Part shown: positions 34,152 through 41,754 of the stretch, one piece after another
Layout: every line of letters begins with the position of its first letter
Numbering within the stretch: position 1 is the stretch's first letter
Assembly (NCBI RefSeq): GCF_009729415.1
Contig: NZ_MPKW01000023.1
Location: 186,001 to 250,000 of the forward strand
DNA: 64,000 nucleotides
Direction of reading: 5' to 3'
Source of the DNA: Mycolicibacterium sp. CBMA 234
GTDB lineage: Bacteria; Actinomycetota; Actinomycetes; Mycobacteriales; Mycobacteriaceae
The notes under the pieces: model-generated
Database searches by the model: none
What the model was told of the DNA's origin: nothing
What the model saw: the letters and a program-made list of their open reading frames with translations, nothing else
Position numbers and translations under genes: made by a program

Positions 34152-34832
34152 ATGGCAGAGAACAAAGACGCAATCCAGCCCACCATCGAGGACCTCAAGG
34201 CCCCCCTGTTCGCCGCTGTCGGCGCTGCAGACCTGGCCCTGGCCACCGTCAACGAGATCGTCGCGAGCCTGCGTGAGCGTGCCGAAGAGGCTCGCACCGA
34301 CGCCAACGCCCGCGTCGAAGAGGGCCGTGCCCGCCTGACCAAGCTGCAGGAAGAGCTGCCCGGCCAGGTCGAAGAGCTGCGCGAGAAGTTCAGCACCGAA
34401 GAGCTGCGCAAGGCCGCCGAGACCTACGCCGAGAACGCTCAGAACACCTACAACAAGCTGGTCGAGCGTGGCGAGGCTGCCCTGGAGCGCCTGCGCAACC
34501 AGTCGTCGATCGAGAGCGTTCGCGAGCGCGTCGAGGACGTGCGTGAGCGTGTCGAGAACTACACCGAGCAGGTCAGCGAGCTGACCCAGGATGCGCTGGG
34601 CAACGTGGCCAGCCAGACCCGCGCCGTCGGCGAGCGCGCCGCCAAGCTGGTCGGCGTCGAGCTGGACAAGGACGAGGACGCCTCGGCCGCCAAGGCTCCG
34701 GCCAAGAAGGCCGCTCCGGCTAAGAAGGCCGCTCCGGCCAAGGCTGCTGCGGCCAAGGCTGCTCCGGCCAAGGCCGCTGCCAAGGCTCCGGCCAAGAAGG
34801 CCGCTCCGGCCAAGAAGGTCACCCAGAAGTAG
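34152..34832 (+). CDS. hbhA: Heparin-binding haemagglutinin
   Basis: 226 residues. An N-terminal hydrophobic segment (about 15-35) is followed by a long coiled coil (residues 45-150, Glu/Arg/Ala rich) and a C-terminal Lys/Ala/Pro domain with repeated AKKAAPAKKA blocks from about residue 180. In pathogenic mycobacteria the tail binds heparan sulphate and is methylated on lysine; in all mycobacteria it is a surface and lipid-inclusion protein. Position after the XRE gene is conserved (Rv0475). Confidence 0.93.
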   Translation: MAENKDAIQPTIEDLKAPLFAAVGAADLALATVNEIVASLRERAEEARTDANARVEEGRARLTKLQEELPGQVEELREKFSTEELRKAAETYAENAQNTYNKLVERGEAALERLRNQSSIESVRERVEDVRERVENYTEQVSELTQDALGNVASQTRAVGERAAKLVGVELDKDEDASAAKAPAKKAAPAKKAAPAKAAAAKAAPAKAAAKAPAKKAAPAKKVTQK

Positions 34833-34846
34833 CTAGGTTCGACGTC

Positions 34847-34908
34847 AAGGACGTAACCCACCTAGGCTGAAGAGCGTGTTGCTCGGAAGCCTGGTGGGTT
34901 ACGTCCTT
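34847..34908 (+). terminator. Long hairpin after hbhA enclosing the next start codon
   Basis: Arms AAGGACGTAACCCACC (34847-34862) and its exact complement (34893-34908) are extended by AGGCT/AGCCT (34864-34868, 34888-34892). An inner GAGC/GCTC stem (34872-34875, 34881-34884) follows. The apical five-base loop 34876-34880 begins with the GTG start of the DUF2516 gene. Four T follow the right arm (34907-34910). It can act as terminator of hbhA and as a translational block. Confidence 0.85.
34863..34868 (+). promoter_or_regulatory. -10 element of a leaderless DUF2516 mRNA, inside the hairpin left arm
   Basis: TAGGCT seven bases before the GTG at 34876. A transcript starting at that GTG would lack the left arm of the hairpin. 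Confidence 0.5.
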
Positions 34909-35163
34909 TTCGCGTTGAAGATCGCGGTGTTTGGCCTGGCCGGCTATGCGTTCGCGCACGCCGCCTTGCAACGCTCGGATGCCTACACAGCCGTCGACAA
35001 GCTGACCAAGCCGGTGTGGCTGGCGATTCTGGGCGGCGTGGCCATCGTTGATTTGTTCTTGATCCCGCCGCCGGTGGGTGCGGCGATCGCGGCCTGTGGC
35101 GCCGGCGTGTACCTGGTTGATGTGCGGCCCAAACTCCTTGACGTTCAAGGGAAATCCCGGTAG
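34876..35163 (+). CDS. DUF2516 family membrane protein (Rv0476-like)
   Basis: 95 residues from GTG. Two to three hydrophobic helices (about 4-28, 48-64, 66-82). The start LLGSLVGYVLFALKIAVFG agrees with the M. tuberculosis relative, confirming the GTG although it lies in the loop of a long hairpin. Its first ten codons form the right arm. The next gene begins three bases after its stop. Function unknown. Confidence 0.85.
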   Translation: MLLGSLVGYVLFALKIAVFGLAGYAFAHAALQRSDAYTAVDKLTKPVWLAILGGVAIVDLFLIPPPVGAAIAACGAGVYLVDVRPKLLDVQGKSR

Positions 35164-35166
35164 TCG

Positions 35167-35592
35167 GTGCGATCGATCCTGTGCGGGGTGCTGGTTGCCG
35201 CGGCGCTCGCGCTGGCCCCGCAGGCGGTAGCGGACCCTATTGAACCCGTTACCCCGCAACCGATTCCGGCGCCGCCCTATATTGACCACGCCCGGTGGAC
35301 GCAGTGGAATAGCCAGTCGAGTCTGCAGGTCTATCCGACGCCAGCCGGACGGCACGCCTCCGGGCTCGGCATGACGCCCCAGGGCGACGAGGCCTGGTCC
35401 GAGGTCCTGACTCTGGTGCCCGACGCCGATACTCCCGGCATGCGTTCACAATTCATGTGCCACTGGTACTTTGCCGAAGCCGCCGCGCCCGGCAAGACCA
35501 GCTGGAATTTGGAGCCATGGCGGCCGGTGGTCGACGACGCTGCGATGTTGAAAGCGCATTGCAATCCCGGTGGCGCAGAGGAGCCGTTCTGA
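35167..35592 (+). CDS. Secreted protein, DUF2599-like (Rv0477-like)
   Basis: 141 residues from GTG. A signal peptide ends at VADP (about residue 23). The mature chain has tryptophans in ARWTQWN and SWNLEPWRP, and cysteines in FMCHW and AHCNP. The segment HASGLGMTPQGDEAWSEVL fits the DUF2599 family; that call is moderate. The stop overlaps deoC's ATG by one base, an odd coupling of an exported protein with a cytosolic enzyme that is conserved in M. tuberculosis. Confidence 0.78.
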   Translation: MRSILCGVLVAAALALAPQAVADPIEPVTPQPIPAPPYIDHARWTQWNSQSSLQVYPTPAGRHASGLGMTPQGDEAWSEVLTLVPDADTPGMRSQFMCHWYFAEAAAPGKTSWNLEPWRPVVDDAAMLKAHCNPGGAEEPF

Positions 35593-36272
35593 TGAGTTGG
35601 ACCCGCGAGCAGGTGGCCGCACTGGTCGACCACACCCTGCTCAAACCCGAAGCCACCGCCGCGGACGTGGCGAGCTTGTGCTGGGAGGCCGCCGATCTGG
35701 GGGTCTGCGCGGTCTGCGTATCGCCGTCGATGCTGGCCGCGGTCGAAGTGCCCGAGCGCGTCAAGATCGCCACTGTCGTGGGATTCCCGTCAGGCAAGCA
35801 TGATTCGCAGATCAAGGCGCGCGAGGCCCAGCTGTCGGTCACCGCGGTCGACGGCCGGCGCGGCGCCGACGAGGTCGACATGGTGATCGACGTCGGCGCA
35901 GCCATCGCAGGGGATATTGCGGCGGTGTACGCAGACATCCTGGCGGTCCGGCAGGCCGCCCCGACCGCGGTGTTGAAGGTGATCGTCGAATCCGCCGCGC
36001 TGTTGAACTTCGCCGGCGCACCTACGCTGGCCGATGTGTGCCGCGCGGCCGCCGACGCCGGTGCCGACTTCGTCAAGACCTCCACCGGGTTCCACCCGTC
36101 TGGTGGCGCGTCAGTGGAAGCCGTACAGATCATGGCCCAGACCGTGCCGGCGCTGGGCATCAAAGCCAGCGGGGGCATCCGAGCGGCTGCTGACGCCGTG
36201 GCGATGCTCAACGCGGGCGCGACCCGCCTCGGTTTGTCCGGTACCCGCGCAGTCCTCGACGGACTGGCTTAG
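35592..36272 (+). CDS. deoC: Deoxyribose-phosphate aldolase
   Basis: 226 residues, slightly short but complete. The Schiff-base lysine is in AVLKVIVES and the second active lysine in GIKASGGIR; DHTLLKPEAT opens the barrel. It splits 2-deoxyribose-5-phosphate into acetaldehyde and glyceraldehyde-3-phosphate in nucleoside breakdown. The ATG overlaps the previous stop (TGATG). A long bidirectional hairpin follows. Confidence 0.93.
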   Translation: MSWTREQVAALVDHTLLKPEATAADVASLCWEAADLGVCAVCVSPSMLAAVEVPERVKIATVVGFPSGKHDSQIKAREAQLSVTAVDGRRGADEVDMVIDVGAAIAGDIAAVYADILAVRQAAPTAVLKVIVESAALLNFAGAPTLADVCRAAADAGADFVKTSTGFHPSGGASVEAVQIMAQTVPALGIKASGGIRAAADAVAMLNAGATRLGLSGTRAVLDGLA

Positions 36273-36275
36273 TCA

Positions 36276-36328
36276 GCGATTTGTGCACGAAAATCCGCGG
36301 TCAGCGCGGAAAATCGTGCACAAATCGC
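36276..36328. terminator. Bidirectional hairpin between deoC and the convergent DUF2993 gene
   Basis: GCGATTTGTGCACGA (36276-36290) pairs with TCGTGCACAAATCGC (36314-36328). An inner TCCGCG/CGCGGA stem is set off by AAA on both sides. It resembles the 15004-15091 element in design: long perfect outer arms plus an inner hairpin. Confidence 0.8.
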
Positions 36329-36335
36329 AGTGGGC

Positions 36336-37352
36336 TCAGAGCCCGGTGAAGCAGGTGTTCTGGTTGCCCAGCGGGATGGTCGCGTTCTTGGTGGAGAACT
36401 TGGCGGTCACACCGGCGCCGGTGACCTGCAGGCTGTCCGGACGGATGCCCATCGGGTAGTCCTTGGTCAGCTGCGAGGCGAACATGTTCAGCGCGGGCTG
36501 GATGGCCTCGTGCGGCAGCAGGAAGCCGAGCCCGGTCAGCTGCTGCACCTGCAGCGTCAGGTCGCCGTCGGAGATCGTCGGCTTGGCCACGATCTGGGTC
36601 ATCGGCGCGTCCAGCACGATGGTGCCCGACGACGGATCGGTGGTGACGTCGGAGACCATCCCGCCGAGCACGGGGACGGTGTCCGCGATGGTCTGCTTGA
36701 TGCCGTCGGCCGACCAGGTCACGGTCGCCTCGAGGGACCCGATGGTGCCGGCCGACTTGTCCGTCTTCTGGAGCTTGACGTCGTCGATCGAGATCTGGGC
36801 CTTCATGCCCTTGGCGAAGCGCACCTGGTTGCCGGCGGTGGTCACCGTGATGTGGTCGTAGTTGCTGTTGGCGACCTGCCACAGGAACGGGGTGGCGCCG
36901 AACGCCACGTCGACCTTGTCCTGGACCACACACTGAACGGCCTGGGAGACGACGCTGGTGCCGCGGCTGCGGGCGTAGAACTCACCACCGACGACGCCAG
37001 CAGCCGACAGGGCCAGCGCGATCACGATGATCAGGATCAGAGACATCGGGTCGCGCAGCAGGTCCATGATCCCGCGGCGCTTCTTCGGGGGGTCGGTGGC
37101 GGGCACCTGCTGCGGGGCCGGGTAGGACGTCGTCGGCGCGTCCATGGCGGCGTAAGCGGGCGGGGCCGGGGCGTCGGATCCGTACGCGGGTGCGGCCGGT
37201 GCGGGCTGTGCTGGTGCTGGTGGTGCTGCTGGTGTTTCCATGGCCGTCAGAACCTCGGTGGGCTGGGCACCCGGAGCCTCCGGCGCCTGCGGCGCGGGCT
37301 CGGCGGACGGTGCAGCTTCCACATTTTCGGGGCGGGCCCAGGGGTCAGTCAC
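36336..37352 (-). CDS. DUF2993 (LmeA-like) membrane-anchored protein
   Basis: 338 residues from GTG. An N-terminal Ala/Pro-rich cytoplasmic stretch of about 90 residues precedes a transmembrane helix (about residues 104-124, SLILIIVIALALSAAGVVGG). The external DUF2993 domain follows. DUF2993 includes LmeA, which takes part in lipomannan elongation at the periplasmic side, but this protein's long Pro-rich head differs and its job is unknown. GTGA overlap with the nitrilase stop shows translational coupling (Rv0479c-Rv0480c arrangement). Confidence 0.82.
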   Translation of the reverse strand: MTDPWARPENVEAAPSAEPAPQAPEAPGAQPTEVLTAMETPAAPPAPAQPAPAAPAYGSDAPAPPAYAAMDAPTTSYPAPQQVPATDPPKKRRGIMDLLRDPMSLILIIVIALALSAAGVVGGEFYARSRGTSVVSQAVQCVVQDKVDVAFGATPFLWQVANSNYDHITVTTAGNQVRFAKGMKAQISIDDVKLQKTDKSAGTIGSLEATVTWSADGIKQTIADTVPVLGGMVSDVTTDPSSGTIVLDAPMTQIVAKPTISDGDLTLQVQQLTGLGFLLPHEAIQPALNMFASQLTKDYPMGIRPDSLQVTGAGVTAKFSTKNATIPLGNQNTCFTGL

Positions 37353-38170
37353 CCTTGCGATTGTGCCTTACTCGGAATAGTGGTGCGGTTGCGCAGCACG
37401 GCGATGGCCTCGCGGGCCCGGTCTATGGCGGCCAGGTCGACGTCGACGACCAGCAGCTCCGCGTCGAGGCCGGCCTGCGCCACGATGTCGCCGGTGGCGG
37501 ACGCCACAAGGCTGCCGCCGCTGCCGGTCGGTCCCTTCTTGGCAAGTTCGTCGCCCGGGTACGGCTGATCGACGGCGGCGACGACACACGTGGTGTCGAG
37601 GGCACGGGCGCGGGCCAGCAGCGTCCACTGCTCCAGCTTGCCTGGGCCGGACGCCCACGACGCATGGACGGTCAGCAGCTTGGCGCCGCGTTCGGCGAGT
37701 TCGAGGTACTGCTCCGGAAACCGGACGTCATAACACGTGGTGAGCCCGACCGGGACGGCCCCGTCGGGAGTGGGCACGTCGATCACCAAAGGTTCGAAAC
37801 CTGGTGCCACAGTGTCGGATTCGGCGAATCCGAAGGCGTCGTACAGGTGCATCTTGTGGTAGTGCGCGTCAAGGTCCGGGCCGGTGGCGATCAGCGTGTT
37901 GGTGACCCGGCTGTCGTCGGCGGGGCAGAACATCCCGGCGACGACGGTGACGCCGGACCGTTTGGCGATGTCGCGGACCGCGTTCGCCCAGGGGCCGTCG
38001 AGCGGCTGGGCCACCGGGGCCAGCGGCACGCCGAACCGGCACATCGTCGCCTCGGGGAACAACACCAGGTCGGCCCCGGCGTCGGCGGCGCGAGCCGTGT
38101 GGTCAGCCACCAATTCCAGGTTGGCGTCGGGGTCGGTTCCGGTACCGATCTGAGCCAGCGCAACTCGCAT
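37349..38170 (-). CDS. Carbon-nitrogen hydrolase (nitrilase superfamily, Rv0480c-like)
   Basis: 273 residues. The catalytic triad is complete: Glu40 (LFPEA), Lys106 (HYHKMHLYD) and Cys146 (TTCYDVRFPE). Most bacterial members of this branch are amidases such as the Nit1/Nit2 or omega-amidase group, including repair of deaminated glutathione; the natural substrate is unclear. It starts on ATG and its stop overlaps the DUF2993 start. Confidence 0.88.
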   Translation of the reverse strand: MRVALAQIGTGTDPDANLELVADHTARAADAGADLVLFPEATMCRFGVPLAPVAQPLDGPWANAVRDIAKRSGVTVVAGMFCPADDSRVTNTLIATGPDLDAHYHKMHLYDAFGFAESDTVAPGFEPLVIDVPTPDGAVPVGLTTCYDVRFPEQYLELAERGAKLLTVHASWASGPGKLEQWTLLARARALDTTCVVAAVDQPYPGDELAKKGPTGSGGSLVASATGDIVAQAGLDAELLVVDVDLAAIDRAREAIAVLRNRTTIPSKAQSQG

Positions 38171-38201
38171 GCGCCCAGCGTAGTTGCGGCCACAGCTGAT
38201 C

Positions 38202-40262
38202 TCAGCCCGTGCAGAGAGTGGGGTTCTTCATCAGGGCGACGTGGCGCACTGCGTCGTCGACGCGCTCCGGGGGTAGTTCGTGGGTGTCGACGGCCTGCTG
38301 CAGCCGGTCGAGGACGTCCGGCACCTCTTTGGTGGTGATCCACAGCGCACTGTCGGCGCCTGCTTGCAGGGCCTTGAGCACCGCCTCGGGCACGCTGTAG
38401 CGCTGGGTGATGGCGCCCATGCTGGACAGGTCGTCGGTGAAAATTGCGCCGGCGAACGGATGGCCGCCGGGGTACTTGCCGCCTCGCAGTAGGTCGTACG
38501 CAGCCTTGGACAGGCTGGCTGGATCGGTGTCGGTGAGGTCGGGTACCTCCATGTGCCCGACCATCACGGCGACCGGGGCCTGCTGGGTCAAGGTCTGGTA
38601 GGGGATCAGGTCCTGTGTCTCCAGCTGCGCCAGAGGCGGGGTGCGCACGGTGCCCTTGTGCGAGTCGCCCGACGCGTGGCCATGGCCGGGAAAGTGCTTG
38701 AGCACCGGCAGCAGACCGGCGTCGCGCAGGCCGTCCGCATACGCCCCGGCGTACGTGACGACGTCAGCGGCATTGGCGCCGAAGGACCGGTCGCCGATGA
38801 CGGTGCCATCGGGCGCGCTGGTGACGTCGACGACGGGCGCGAAGTCGATGGTGATGCCCAGCTGCTTCATCGCCAATCCGCGCTTCTTGGCGATGGCGCG
38901 GATCTGCTCGGGTGTGTTACCTGCCGCGACCAGTGCACGCGGTGACGGTTGCGGGCCGATGAGGCCTTTGAGCCGCTGCACCCGGCCGCCCTCCTCGTCG
39001 ACACTGACCGCCAACGGCAGCGGGTGTGCTTCCTTCTCCAGAGCGAGCAACGGGGCGCCGAGCATCGAGTAGTCGGTCCAACTGGTGATGAAGATGCCGC
39101 CGACTCCGTGGGTGCGGACCACATTCTGGGCGTCGTCAAGGTTCTTGACCCCGACCGTCAACAGCTGCGCCAGCTTCTGTCGCGAATTGAGGGAATTCAC
39201 CGCGGCGTCGAGCTGCTGGCAGGGGGGCGGGGCTGCGGCAGCCACGGCGGACGGGACGGCCGGCTGCTCCGGAGCCGTCGGGGCGGGCCGCGACTTGCCC
39301 GTCATCACCACGGCGATGGTGCCGACGACAGCGATCACCACGGCGGCGGCCGCCGGGATCAGCACCGATCGTTGGCGCCGGGCTGGGGCTTCGGCCGTGG
39401 CGCGGGGGCGCATCCGCTCGGTCTGTCGGGGTGCGCTCGGCTGCGGCGCGTCGTGTCCAGCGGGGGGCCGGATGGCCGCGGCCAACTCCCGGCACGAACC
39501 GAATCGTGCCGACGGATCGAACGCGAATGCCCGGGCGAAGGCGGCCTGCAAGCCGTCGGGGGCGTGTTCCAGCTCAGCCAGTGCGCCGGTGTTGAACTGA
39601 AGGTGGCCGGCGCTGGTCACCGTGCGGGTGGGGTTGCTGAAGGCCTGGTCTCCGGTGAGCAGGTGGAAAACCGTTGCAGCGAGTGCGAATTGGTCGCTGC
39701 GGGCGTCGGCGGGGTGGCCGGCGAGCACTTCCGGTGCGGCGTACCGGAACGGCTCGGCCTCGGGGGCGGGGTAGCCGTGCCCGAAATCGGTCAGTCGAAT
39801 GCGGTAGTGCGTGGAAAATGGTTCGGAGAGCAGGACATTCGCAGGTTTGACGTCGCCGTGAGACACGCCGTTGTCATGCGCGGCGTCGAGGGTTGCCGCC
39901 ACTTCGTCGGCCACCCGCCAGGCGCCCTTGTGTGGCATGCCGGATGGAAAGTGTTGGTGCAGCAGGGTTTCGACGTCGATGCCGGGGACGTACTCGGTCG
40001 CCGACCAGAGTCGCTCGTCCAGCTCGCCGAAGTTCACCAGTTGGGCGCTGCCCGGGACGGCCAGTTGTGCCACCGCTTCGCTCGTCCGGAGGAATCGGCG
40101 CCGGAAGTCGTCGTCGGCAGACGGCGCCGCATGCACGATTTTCAGCGCGACGTCATCGCCTGTCACGGGGTCAATGGCCAGGTAGACCGTGCCGGTGCAG
40201 CCTGTACCGAGCAATCGGACGATCCGGAATCCGGCGTATGTCTCATCGCGCGCCAACCGCAT
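38202..40262 (-). CDS. Ser/Thr protein kinase fused through a transmembrane helix to a GH3 beta-N-acetylhexosaminidase
   Basis: 686 residues. Residues 12-262 are a Hanks-type kinase: glycine loop GTGCTG (19-24), Lys41, HGD at 135-137 with Lys139 and Asn142, DFG at 159-161, APE at 176-178. A Pro-rich stretch leads to one membrane helix (299-320). Residues 350-684 are a GH3 domain of the NagZ/LpqI type: VDEEGGR, KHFPGHG (522-528), the Asp533-Ser-His535 dyad, and the nucleophile region FTDDLSSM (Asp610). Both halves look catalytically intact. The order puts the kinase in the cytoplasm and the glycosidase outside. ATG at 40262 has TAGGGT seven bases ahead. I know of no M. tuberculosis counterpart at this place. 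Confidence 0.9.
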   Translation of the reverse strand: MRLARDETYAGFRIVRLLGTGCTGTVYLAIDPVTGDDVALKIVHAAPSADDDFRRRFLRTSEAVAQLAVPGSAQLVNFGELDERLWSATEYVPGIDVETLLHQHFPSGMPHKGAWRVADEVAATLDAAHDNGVSHGDVKPANVLLSEPFSTHYRIRLTDFGHGYPAPEAEPFRYAAPEVLAGHPADARSDQFALAATVFHLLTGDQAFSNPTRTVTSAGHLQFNTGALAELEHAPDGLQAAFARAFAFDPSARFGSCRELAAAIRPPAGHDAPQPSAPRQTERMRPRATAEAPARRQRSVLIPAAAAVVIAVVGTIAVVMTGKSRPAPTAPEQPAVPSAVAAAAPPPCQQLDAAVNSLNSRQKLAQLLTVGVKNLDDAQNVVRTHGVGGIFITSWTDYSMLGAPLLALEKEAHPLPLAVSVDEEGGRVQRLKGLIGPQPSPRALVAAGNTPEQIRAIAKKRGLAMKQLGITIDFAPVVDVTSAPDGTVIGDRSFGANAADVVTYAGAYADGLRDAGLLPVLKHFPGHGHASGDSHKGTVRTPPLAQLETQDLIPYQTLTQQAPVAVMVGHMEVPDLTDTDPASLSKAAYDLLRGGKYPGGHPFAGAIFTDDLSSMGAITQRYSVPEAVLKALQAGADSALWITTKEVPDVLDRLQQAVDTHELPPERVDDAVRHVALMKNPTLCTG

Positions 40263-40269
40263 GGGCCGA

Positions 40270-40275
40270 ACCCTA
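40270..40275 (-). promoter_or_regulatory. -10 element of the leaderless kinase-GH3 mRNA
   Basis: TAGGGT on the minus strand, seven bases before the ATG at 40262. It supports that ATG over the in-frame ATG at 40319. Confidence 0.55.
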
Positions 40276-40364
40276 GCCCGATTGGCCGGCGTGCGGTTGC
40301 ATCTCGTTCGGTGCCGCACCGGCCGGCCGTGAGACGTCCGTCATTCAGTGGACGCCAGACCCGG

Positions 40365-41195
40365 TCAGATCGGCGCGACCGCCGCCCACGGCACGGTCAG
40401 TACGCCGTCGCGCCGTCGCCGCCGCGGCGGCTCCAGGGGATAGCCCTCGTCGATCAGGAAGTCGAGCATGGCGCGCCACCGCACCCGCGGCCCGAACACC
40501 CCGTGGCCCGCGGTGGTAGCCCAGGCGCGGTCCGCGGCCTGCAGCAGCCCGTAGATGGGCTGGCCCGGAACATTGTGGTGGATAAGCACTTTCGGTAGTC
40601 GCTCCGCCAGATCGGAGGGCCGGTCAATCGTAAAGGGGTCGCACGACAAGGTCAGGCTCACCGGACCCGTCGCGTCGAGCAGGACCCAGCAGCAGCGCCG
40701 TCCCAGTTCGTCGCAGGTGCCGTCGACCAGCAGCCCACCGGGCGCGAGTCGACCGGTCATCTCCGCCCACGCGGCGGGCACATCGGCGACGTCGTACTGA
40801 CGCAGCACATTGAAGGCGCGTACCAAAACCGGTGTGAGCCCGGCCAATTCGAAGCCGCCGAGACCGAATTCGACGATGTCGCCGGCGAGTTCGCGGGCCA
40901 GCCGCACCCGTTCGGGGTGAATCTCCAAGCCGACTACGCGAACGTCGGGCCGCACCGTCCGCAGCCGGCTGGCCAATTCCACGGTGGTCACCGGCAGCGC
41001 GCCATACCCGAGGTCGACGACCAGGGGATCGGTCGCGCCGCGAAGGAGGGCGCGGACCTGCGGCGAGTGCACCAGCCAGCGGTCGCTGCGGCGTAGGCGG
41101 TTGTAGCCGGTGGTGCCGCGCGTCGGCTGGCCGACAATTGGACCCCGTAGCTGGCCAAGGGGAGTGCCCTGTGACCGGCCGGCGGGCGACTTCAT
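40365..41195 (-). CDS. Class I SAM-dependent methyltransferase-like protein
   Basis: 276 residues from the ATG at 41195; the ATG at 41201 is an alternative, but TAAACT lies seven bases before 41195. A SAM-type glycine motif appears as VVDLGYGALPVTTVELA, followed by the acidic VVGLEIHPERV loop. Post-I and C-terminal regions are compatible with a methyltransferase fold, though the usual catalytic motif is not evident. Substrate unknown. It lies between the DUF2505 gene and the kinase-GH3 gene, all on one strand but each with its own leaderless promoter. Confidence 0.75.
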   Translation of the reverse strand: MKSPAGRSQGTPLGQLRGPIVGQPTRGTTGYNRLRRSDRWLVHSPQVRALLRGATDPLVVDLGYGALPVTTVELASRLRTVRPDVRVVGLEIHPERVRLARELAGDIVEFGLGGFELAGLTPVLVRAFNVLRQYDVADVPAAWAEMTGRLAPGGLLVDGTCDELGRRCCWVLLDATGPVSLTLSCDPFTIDRPSDLAERLPKVLIHHNVPGQPIYGLLQAADRAWATTAGHGVFGPRVRWRAMLDFLIDEGYPLEPPRRRRRDGVLTVPWAAVAPI

Positions 41196-41221
41196 GGCCA
41201 TGAGTTTATGGCTCGATCGGG

Positions 41222-41728
41222 CTACGACCTGGCCGCGATCCAGGCGCTGGTGAATTTCTGCTCCAGCTCGATCAGGTACCGCATCTGCTGGCCCAGCATC
41301 TCTTCGAGCTTGCCGCCGAGCAGCGGGATGCGGACCTCGACGGTTGCGGAAAACTTGAGTCGCGCGCCGTCCGCGGTGGAAGTCAGGACGCCGCTGCCGG
41401 TGATGGAGCCGGGGACGCCCGGGACCCGGCTGCGCACTGCCGCGACGGCCTGCCCGTCGGTCAGTGGGCCCCAATGCTCTTCGCGCACCAGGGTGAGGTC
41501 GCCGCGGTGGAACTGAGCGGCGATGGCGGGCAGCCCCGCGGCGAACACGGTCTGGACGGTCGTGATGTCCGTGCCGCCCTGACCGTCGTCGGCGAAGGAA
41601 TCCAGGCTGGACACGTCGGCGCGGGCCTCGGCGAGCCGGTCCAGCCAGTAGTCCTTGGTGCAGAAAGCGCGGTGTACTTGCGCCACAGTGCCGAGGTAGT
41701 CGGCAACCATGTCGAAAGTACGGGGCAT
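41222..41728 (-). CDS. DUF2505 family protein (Rv0481c-like)
   Basis: 168 residues. The sequence fits the START-like DUF2505 fold: it begins MPRTFDMVADYLGTVAQVH, with a central GSGVLTSTADGARLKFS strand pair and a last long helix. Such folds bind hydrophobic ligands, but no function is known. It is divergent from murB with only 26 bases between the two start codons, as in M. tuberculosis. Confidence 0.8.
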   Translation of the reverse strand: MPRTFDMVADYLGTVAQVHRAFCTKDYWLDRLAEARADVSSLDSFADDGQGGTDITTVQTVFAAGLPAIAAQFHRGDLTLVREEHWGPLTDGQAVAAVRSRVPGVPGSITGSGVLTSTADGARLKFSATVEVRIPLLGGKLEEMLGQQMRYLIELEQKFTSAWIAARS

Positions 41729-41736
41729 AACGCGTC

Positions 41737-41746
41737 ACGCTACCGT
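41737..41746. promoter_or_regulatory. Overlapping divergent -10 elements for murB and the DUF2505 gene
   Basis: TACCGT (41741-41746, plus) stands eight bases before the murB GTG. TAGCGT (41737-41742, minus) stands eight bases before the DUF2505 ATG. The two hexamers share two bases, so polymerase cannot occupy both at once. Confidence 0.5.
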
Positions 41747-41754
41747 TAGCGGTC

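Noticed and set aside
36330..37568. 412-codon plus-strand frame across the DUF2993 and nitrilase genes
   Set aside because: It spans two real minus-strand genes and their junction and shows only low-complexity Gly/Arg/Asp sequence.
38949..40598. 549-codon plus-strand frame opposite the kinase-GH3 gene
   Set aside because: Antisense shadow; the minus-strand frame has intact kinase and GH3 motifs and a promoter.
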